Assembly (NCBI GenBank): GCA_964490435.1
Contig: CAZBCF010000056.1
Location: forward strand, 1 to 7,352
Direction of reading: 5' to 3'
DNA length: 7,352 nucleotides
Source of the DNA: IMCC26077 sp964490435
GTDB taxonomy: Bacteria; Actinomycetota; Actinomycetes; Nanopelagicales; Nanopelagicaceae
The notes under the pieces were generated by a model that saw nothing but the letters and a program-made list of their open reading frames with translations, was not told the DNA's origin and ran no database searches. Position 1 is the first letter of the stretch. Each line of letters starts with the position of its first letter. This document shows positions 5,382 through 7,352 of this stretch, piece after piece. The position numbers were made by a program, and so were the translations under genes.

Positions 5382-6007
5382 GTGAGGAACAGAAGCAGAA
5401 AGTCCTCGAGGCATTTGGTGGCAAACGAGGTCTCATAGATTCTGGTCTGCCCGCACTAGTCTTCCTGCTCGTTTTCAATGTTCGAGACTCATTACGTGAT
5501 GCGATTTATGGTGCACTAGCGCTATCGGTGATGCTCACAATCTGGCGATTGATTCGCCGTGACACTTTGCAACATGCGCTTTCGGGAATCGTCGGTGTTT
5601 TGATCTGCGCTTGGTTCGCACGCAATAGTGGTAAAGCCGAGGATTTCTACCTTCCTGGTTTAATAACTAACGTTGCGTATGGATTCGTATATTTGATCGC
5701 AAACTTGGCAGGTTTTCCGGTTTTGGGATTAATTCTCGGCCCGATATTGGGCGAGAACCTCGCATGGCGTAAAGATCCGGCGCGCAAACGGGCATATCTC
5801 AACGCAAGTTGGCTTTGGGTCGGGCTCTTTATCTCTCGATTAGTTGTGCAGTATCCGCTCTACAAATCTGGCAATGTCGATCTCTTAGGAATCGCTCGCC
5901 TGGCGATGGGATATCCACTCTTTCTTGCTGTGGCGTGGGGGAGCTGGTTGATTATCCGTTCAGTGCCAGTGACTAAAGTCGAAGCCTCACCTGAGGCTCA
6001 ACCATAA
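5378..6007 (+). CDS. DUF3159 family multi-pass membrane protein
   Basis: An integral membrane protein of 209 residues in an actinobacterial family of unknown function (Rv2693c is the M. tuberculosis counterpart). Family-type features are the N-terminal FGGKRGLIDSGLP, the central ILGPILGENLAWRKDPARKR cytoplasmic loop (about 119-137), SRLVVQYPLY (153-162) and the C-terminal RLAMGYPLFLAVAWGSW (174-190). Hydrophobic segments at about 20-36, 42-58, 67-82, 91-106, 109-126, 142-160 and 170-193 suggest six or seven passes. The ATG overlaps the dut stop (ATGA), and AGGCGAG lies five bases upstream as a fair Shine-Dalgarno. In mycobacteria the family member sits between dut and trkA/ceoC potassium-uptake genes. 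Here the next gene is an unrelated convergent one, 15 bp away. Transport or membrane maintenance is only a guess from location. Confidence 0.9.
   Translation: MSEEQKQKVLEAFGGKRGLIDSGLPALVFLLVFNVRDSLRDAIYGALALSVMLTIWRLIRRDTLQHALSGIVGVLICAWFARNSGKAEDFYLPGLITNVAYGFVYLIANLAGFPVLGLILGPILGENLAWRKDPARKRAYLNASWLWVGLFISRLVVQYPLYKSGNVDLLGIARLAMGYPLFLAVAWGSWLIIRSVPVTKVEASPEAQP
5983..5998. terminator. Hairpin at the DUF3159 / secreted-protein convergence
   Basis: AGCCTCA (5983-5989) and TGAGGCT (5992-5998) form a perfect 7-bp stem with a 2-nt spacer; a 6-bp stem with a 4-nt loop is the realistic fold. It sits at the extreme 3' end of the DUF3159 gene, 25 nt beyond the stop of the convergent gene. Neither strand has a clean T-tract; the minus strand continues TTCGACTTT. 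It could end minus-strand transcription weakly or act as a bidirectional 3' end, but a chance structure is possible. Confidence 0.35.
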
Positions 6008-6022
6008 GTTGAAATAAGTCGG

Positions 6023-7231
6023 CTACTTTCGTCTTAGTGAGTAACCTCGTGGACACTGTGGATTTATTCCGCTCACTTTTCGAATGCTCTTGCCCTTTGT
6101 GCAAGTAATAGTAATCTTTTTCACAGTTTGTGGTTTAGTTACTGAACTTTGGGCTGGCGACATGCTTTGTGGCATCACTGGCTTCACCCTAATTTTGGGT
6201 GCAGAGAAGTGGAATCCTTTAGCTTCAACAATGAGCATTCCATTAGAGTTATCTACAACTGTCGTCGCGACTTTTTGTTCGCCGCTTTCGTCGAAAATCT
6301 GCAATTCCACCTTGGGAGATTTGGTCAGTAGATTCCCAGGGAATTTGCAATCAAGAAATTTATGGCTAGCAGCAAAACGAAAATATCCGGTGTTCAATTC
6401 GCCAGTGCTCTTCAAGTGAGGCGCCTGAATAGCAAACTCGAGTGATTCCCCGGTCCAGACAGGATCACCGGTGGCGTTCGTGTTATTTGATTGTACGGAG
6501 TAACCCTGATCAGCACAGATTGGCGGCCAATAACTATCAAACTCGTTTTTCCCCGCATGGTGGATTCCGATTTCGATGCGCTCTTCATCAAAATCTGCTT
6601 TCGGTTGCGTCTGCATCTTCTTTCGATATATCTCACCAGAAGTTGCTGGATCACCTCCAGCATCGTAGTCACTAAAATTCATGACAAGTCCTTCGATAGT
6701 CCATCTGTTTCCGTTTAAAATCCTCTCTTGCAGAAAATTTGCATCTTCGGCTTTCACTTGCACATTCATGGGGCGGAGCCAACTAGTTCTTACAACAATT
6801 TTAAACTTTTTTGTTCGCCATTCGGGATAAGTGGGATAAATTTTCAAACTCGCACCTGTATGACCTGGGTAAATCACATTTTTGGGGGATTCAAGTTTTG
6901 CATTGAGGAGAACCTCTTGCCCATCAACGCTCCATACTGACCTGCCGTCATAGGTTAAATTTCCGTCATATGGGTCCAGAAACTTCGTTCCTGCTCGATA
7001 TTCGCTAAAGGTTCCAGGTCGGTACTCTCCCGAGGGAAGGGTGAGGCCAACCGATTCGATGCAATCTAGATCAGCGGCAGACTTACAAGTGGCAAGATTA
7101 TATTTTGCGGGTACGTTCAAATCGCCTACGCCAAAAAAATTTGATTGATCTTCAGCGAACACGGGAAGGGAATACGCTACGAGCACAAGAGCAGCAGAGG
7201 ACGCTACAAGAGTTTTTCTTCTTAAGAACAT
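6023..7231 (-). CDS. Secreted protein of unknown function with a conserved-looking C-terminal cysteine tail
   Basis: I do not recognise a characterised family. The 402-residue product starts with a Sec-type signal peptide: MFLRRK, a hydrophobic core to about residue 22, and a likely cut after VFA (26|27). The mature part is polar, rich in Asp, Lys, Thr and aromatics, and looks mostly beta. It has six cysteines falling in pairs (49/57, 239/295, 377/393) that could form three disulfides after export. After a Ser/Pro/Gln-rich linker (about 350-370) comes a basic tail, ITITCTKGKSIRKVSGINP then QCPRGYSLRRK, which resembles a tail I remember on many exported proteins of aquatic actinobacteria. The ATG at 7231 is chosen over an upstream GTG at 7339: the extra 36 residues would bury the signal peptide, and a well-formed promoter ends 7 nt before this ATG. 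The gene is richer in A+T than its neighbours and is absent from the usual dut-DUF3159-trkA order, suggesting an accessory gene. Confidence 0.8.
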   Translation of the reverse strand: MFLRRKTLVASSAALVLVAYSLPVFAEDQSNFFGVGDLNVPAKYNLATCKSAADLDCIESVGLTLPSGEYRPGTFSEYRAGTKFLDPYDGNLTYDGRSVWSVDGQEVLLNAKLESPKNVIYPGHTGASLKIYPTYPEWRTKKFKIVVRTSWLRPMNVQVKAEDANFLQERILNGNRWTIEGLVMNFSDYDAGGDPATSGEIYRKKMQTQPKADFDEERIEIGIHHAGKNEFDSYWPPICADQGYSVQSNNTNATGDPVWTGESLEFAIQAPHLKSTGELNTGYFRFAASHKFLDCKFPGNLLTKSPKVELQIFDESGEQKVATTVVDNSNGMLIVEAKGFHFSAPKIRVKPVMPQSMSPAQSSVTKPQTVKKITITCTKGKSIRKVSGINPQCPRGYSLRRK

Positions 7232-7237
7232 GAATGA

Positions 7238-7266
7238 ATAGTAAGTGCAGATATCGTCCAGGTAAA
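7238..7266 (-). promoter_or_regulatory. Leaderless promoter of the secreted-protein gene
   Basis: On the minus strand TTTACC (7266-7261, four of six -35 bases) is followed by a 17-bp spacer and TACTAT (7243-7238), which ends at -7 from the ATG at 7231. This is the most complete promoter in the window, and it predicts transcription starting on the start codon. No Shine-Dalgarno is present. Confidence 0.55.
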
Positions 7267-7352
7267 TGATTTTGGTCGTGGGATTTGAAATTTCACTAAG
7301 CGCGTGGCGCAAAGCAGGACTGCAAATTCCGTTCTGCACCCGATGCGGCGAC
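7266..7352 (+). CDS. Possible 5' fragment of a rightward gene, truncated by the window edge
   Basis: An ATG directly after an in-frame TAA opens a frame of 29 codons that is still open at the edge. It reads MILVVGFEISL, SAWRKAG, then LQIPFCTRCGD. The FCTRCG piece resembles the first half of a zinc ribbon, but the fragment is too short to name. It would diverge from the secreted-protein gene with 34 bp between start codons, and TATCGT (7252-7257) could be its -10. The ribosome binding site is poor (AGG at 7260-7262). On the minus strand an 18-codon frame open from the edge, ending at a TAG near 7296, is a competing reading. Treat as tentative. Confidence 0.25.
   Translation, partial: MILVVGFEISLSAWRKAGLQIPFCTRCGD

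Noticed and set aside
6084..6940. Several plus-strand frames of 60-111 codons opposite the secreted-protein gene
   Set aside because: They are fragmented and mutually overlapping, and they lie opposite a single continuous frame with signal peptide and paired cysteines.
7232..7339. Upstream GTG start (7339) for the secreted protein
   Set aside because: It adds 36 residues before a typical signal peptide and ignores the promoter whose -10 ends 7 nt before the ATG at 7231.

Overview
The window looks like a stretch of chromosome from a small-genome, probably aquatic member of the Actinomycetota. Four things point there: an actinobacterial-type topoisomerase IV subunit A start, the actinobacteria-specific division protein SepH, the actinobacteria-specific families DUF4193 and DUF3159, and the gene order suhB ... 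DUF4193 ... dut ... DUF3159, which mirrors the Mycobacterium tuberculosis Rv2701c-Rv2693c block. The C-terminal tail of the last secreted protein resembles one I remember from freshwater acI-type (Nanopelagicales) genomes. The lineage assignment is inference.

Layout, left to right. (1) Positions 1-145, minus strand: first 48 codons of a topoisomerase IV/gyrase A subunit, cut by the window edge. (2) 222-1325, plus: alkaline-phosphatase-superfamily phosphodiesterase/phosphatase. (3) 1297-2040, minus: sepH, overlapping the phosphatase tail to tail by 29 bp. (4) 2075-2878, plus: inositol-monophosphatase-family enzyme, diverging from sepH across only 34 bp. (5) 2952-3914, plus: soluble diiron acyl-ACP desaturase with a strong Shine-Dalgarno and a 22-bp operator-like palindrome. 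(6) 4041-6007, plus: a tight cluster of DUF4193 zinc-ribbon protein, PaaI-like hotdog thioesterase, dUTPase and DUF3159 membrane protein; the last three are joined by ATGA stop/start overlaps. (7) 6023-7231, minus: a secreted protein of unknown function, visibly richer in A+T, convergent with the cluster. (8) 7266-7352, plus: a doubtful open frame running off the right edge.

A recurring regulatory theme is leaderless expression. Five start codons (145-, 222+, 2040-, 2075+, 7231-) have no Shine-Dalgarno but a -10-like hexamer ending 7 or 8 nt before the start codon, so transcription would begin at or next to the start codon. The thioesterase start (4348+) may follow the same rule, with the hexamer lying over the stop codon of the gene before it. 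The desaturase and DUF4193 genes instead have Shine-Dalgarno sequences, 5' leaders and palindromes over their promoters, which suggests that these two are the regulated transcripts.

Most genes are housekeeping: chromosome topology, division control, phosphate-ester hydrolysis, membrane lipid unsaturation and nucleotide-pool sanitation. I see no CRISPR array, insertion sequence, tRNA, rRNA or toxin/defence cassette. The least explained items are the secreted protein with its conserved-looking cysteine tail, and the two palindromic operator candidates. No stretch over 300 bases lacks a gene; the longest gaps are 126 bp (3915-4040) and 121 bp (7232-7352).
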